DNA of 64,000 nucleotides, from the NCBI RefSeq assembly GCF_019802345.1, contig NZ_JAINDZ010000025.1, forward strand, positions 1 to 64,000, written 5' to 3'. The stretch comes from Methylosinus sp. Sm6. GTDB lineage: Bacteria; Pseudomonadota; Alphaproteobacteria; Rhizobiales; Beijerinckiaceae. Positions 62,701 to 64,000 of the stretch are shown piece after piece; position 1 is the stretch's first letter, and every line of letters begins with the position of its first letter. The position numbers and the translations under genes were made by a program. Under the pieces are notes generated by a model that worked only from the letters and a program-made list of their open reading frames with translations, was not told the DNA's origin and did no database searches.

Positions 62701-63804
62701 ATGCGCGAGCCGAACGAAATCGACTTCTGGCGCGGCTTCGCGCTCGTCACCATCTTCGTCAATCATATTCCGGGCGTGTTCTTCGAGCGCTTCACCTTTC
62801 GCAACGTCTCGCTCTCCGACTCCGCGGAGCTCTTCGTCTTTCTCGCCGGCTGGGCGCTGCGCAAGCTCTGCGACGGCCCCGCCGCGAGCCTGTCGGCGCG
62901 CTGGCTGTTCTTCCGGCTCGAGGGCCGCGCCTTCACCGTCTATCTCGCGCAGATCGTCACCACGGAAGCGGCCATCGCGCTGCTCGCCGCCGCCTCGATC
63001 CTGCTCGACGCGCCCTTCCTGCTCGACTGGCACAACGCCTCCAGCACTTTCTACGATCCGGTGCGCGCGCATGTCGGGCTCGTCACGCTCTCCTATCAGC
63101 TGGGCTATTTCAATATCCTGCCGCTTTATGTCGTGCTGCTGCTCGCGTCGCCGCTCGTCGCGCTGGCGCAGCGCCACGCGCCTGTGGTCGTGCTGCCCGT
63201 GTCGCTCGCGATCTATGGTTTCGCGCTCGCTTCGGGACAAAATTTCTCCACCTGGCCGAGCGAGGGCGTGTGGTTTTTCGACCCTTTGTCCTGGCAGCTG
63301 ATCTATGTGCTCGGCTTTCTGCTGGCGGGAGAAAACGGGATCGGCGCCTTTGCGCGACGCCATCGGCGCGCGCTGTGGTGGATCGCCATTCCCCTGGTGA
63401 CGCTCGGCGCCGTCGCGGCGCGGCTCGACTATTCGCCCGATCCGATCGCTTTGCCCGAGCCCAAGCTGCTATTCATGTTCGACAAGACCTATCTGTCGCC
63501 GCCGCGGCTGCTGCACAGCCTCGCTCTCGTCGCATTGTTCGCCGGCCTCTATCGGAGATTGGCCCGATGGGCGCCGCCTTGCTGCGGTTTCCTCTCGCTG
63601 CTCGGGCGCAATTCGCTCAATGTGTTCTGCGCCGGCTCGCTGCTGAGCCTTTCCGGGCAGATCATCCGTTTCGTTTCGGGCGGCGCTATTGTCACCGACG
63701 CCGCCATCGTTATCTTCGGCGTCTGCTCCATGGGAGCGGCGGCATGGGCCTCGGAATGGCGAGACAGGTTGCGCGTAAAATCGTCGAAAGCCTCTGCGGC
63801 CTAG
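62701..63804 (+). CDS. opgC: OpgC-like membrane acyltransferase
   Basis: 367 residues, about ten membrane helices. OpgC signature at the start: MREPNEIDFWRGFALVTIFVNHIPGVFFERFT, then SLSDSAELFVFLAGWALRKL. OpgC succinylates periplasmic glucans in Rhodobacter; family members elsewhere modify other exported sugars, so the acceptor is unproven and the symbol refers to the family. ATG 62701 fits. The 3' end overlaps the following SGNH hydrolase gene by about 60 bases, so the two are coupled. Confidence 0.82.
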   Translation: MREPNEIDFWRGFALVTIFVNHIPGVFFERFTFRNVSLSDSAELFVFLAGWALRKLCDGPAASLSARWLFFRLEGRAFTVYLAQIVTTEAAIALLAAASILLDAPFLLDWHNASSTFYDPVRAHVGLVTLSYQLGYFNILPLYVVLLLASPLVALAQRHAPVVVLPVSLAIYGFALASGQNFSTWPSEGVWFFDPLSWQLIYVLGFLLAGENGIGAFARRHRRALWWIAIPLVTLGAVAARLDYSPDPIALPEPKLLFMFDKTYLSPPRLLHSLALVALFAGLYRRLARWAPPCCGFLSLLGRNSLNVFCAGSLLSLSGQIIRFVSGGAIVTDAAIVIFGVCSMGAAAWASEWRDRLRVKSSKASAA

Positions 63805-64000
63805 CGCTGGGCGCGGGCGTCGCGGCCGGCTGCGCCCAGGAGGCCGCCGCTCCGCTCGCGCCGCCGCCGCTGTCGCCGGCCTGCGAGGCGCCGGCCGGCG
63901 ACATCGCCGCGCCCGCCCAATTGCCGCATGTGGCGGCGGCGCTGCGGCGAGGCCGGCTGCGCATCGTCGCGATCGGCTCCTCCTCCACGTCCGGCGTCGG
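63744..64000 (+). CDS. SGNH/GDSL-type hydrolase, N-terminal part, cut by window end
   Basis: The reading frame from ATG 63744 (or ATG 63756) gives a signal-like N-terminus (SLCGLALGAGVAAGCAQEAAAP, a possible lipobox with Cys at about residue 30), a Pro/Ala-rich linker and then RIVAIGSSSTSGVG. The last stretch matches block I of SGNH hydrolases (GDS-like GSSST with the catalytic Ser). It starts about 60 bases inside the OpgC-like gene in another frame. An esterase paired with an acyltransferase fits sugar O-acyl metabolism. The 3' part lies beyond the window. Confidence 0.65.
   Translation, partial: MGLGMARQVARKIVESLCGLALGAGVAAGCAQEAAAPLAPPPLSPACEAPAGDIAAPAQLPHVAAALRRGRLRIVAIGSSSTSGV

Overview
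The window is a G+C-rich chromosomal segment of an alphaproteobacterium, probably of the order Hyphomicrobiales. The DnaX of alphaproteobacterial type, the block frr-uppS-cdsA-dxr-rseP-bamA-lpxD-fabZ-lpxA-lpxB and the HisG/HisZ pair all fit. A copper-type cluster (CopC, HupE-like, PepSY proteins) and the style of the intergenic repeats recall Methylosinus/Methylocystis-type methanotrophs. No methane or methanol oxidation gene is present, so the genus is an inference.

Layout. 0.2-3.9 kb: PepSY membrane protein, an unknown membrane-anchored protein, CopC, and a divergent HupE/UreJ-like membrane protein. 3.9-6.0 kb: TfoX-N protein, tRNA-Ser(CGA), M23 peptidase. 6.1-7.2 kb: an A+T-richer orphan gene. 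7.5-12.7 kb: Uup-like ABC-F ATPase, acyltransferase, LuxR-type regulator, DsbA-like protein. 12.8-15.8 kb: recR, ybaB, dnaX and the SRP RNA. 15.9-18.1 kb: remnant of an aspartic protease gene, a glutathione S-transferase and an AI-2E-family permease. 18.1-22.6 kb: ybgC-tolQ-tolR-tolA-tolB, without pal. 22.7-29.1 kb: mixed region with a molybdenum-hydroxylase accessory gene, a YkgJ-type cysteine-cluster protein, a frameshifted nucleotide-sugar dehydrogenase relic, hisZ-hisG and small secreted proteins. 29.4-36.3 kb: DUF255 thioredoxin protein, an amine oxidase with an extra C-terminal region, a diaminobutyrate-type aminotransferase, a PRC-barrel protein and small secreted proteins. 36.4-49.4 kb: a type II secretion locus (prepilin peptidase, J, I, H, F, E, L, M, a C/N-like protein, D, K, G) in blocks of alternating strand, followed by a HbpS/GlcG-type exported protein. 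51.1-62.6 kb: essential envelope block (ribosome recycling, isoprenoid, phospholipid, outer-membrane assembly, lipid A). 62.7-64 kb: OpgC-like acyltransferase overlapping an SGNH hydrolase that is cut by the window end.

Besides the genes, the window carries several dispersed repeat families. Family A is a roughly 50-100 bp composite palindromic element (five loci). Family B is a hairpin centred on GCGAGCCTTCAGGCTCGC (seven copies or more). Family C is an inverted pair sharing GGCGTCTCGAAGG, and there are two very long perfect palindromes. Family A supplies the last codons of the aminotransferase and the stop codon of the YkgJ-type gene; two family B hairpins lie inside the leader-coding part of gspI. 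Two intergenic regions share a site TATATAA-N6-TACATAT, one of them in front of the molybdenum-hydroxylase accessory gene. I found no CRISPR array, prophage or insertion sequence. I see no single clearly new system. The strongest leads are the repeat-modified genes, the shared operator-like site, the extended amine oxidase, the orphan gene and the unusual secretion locus with its neighbouring exported protein.
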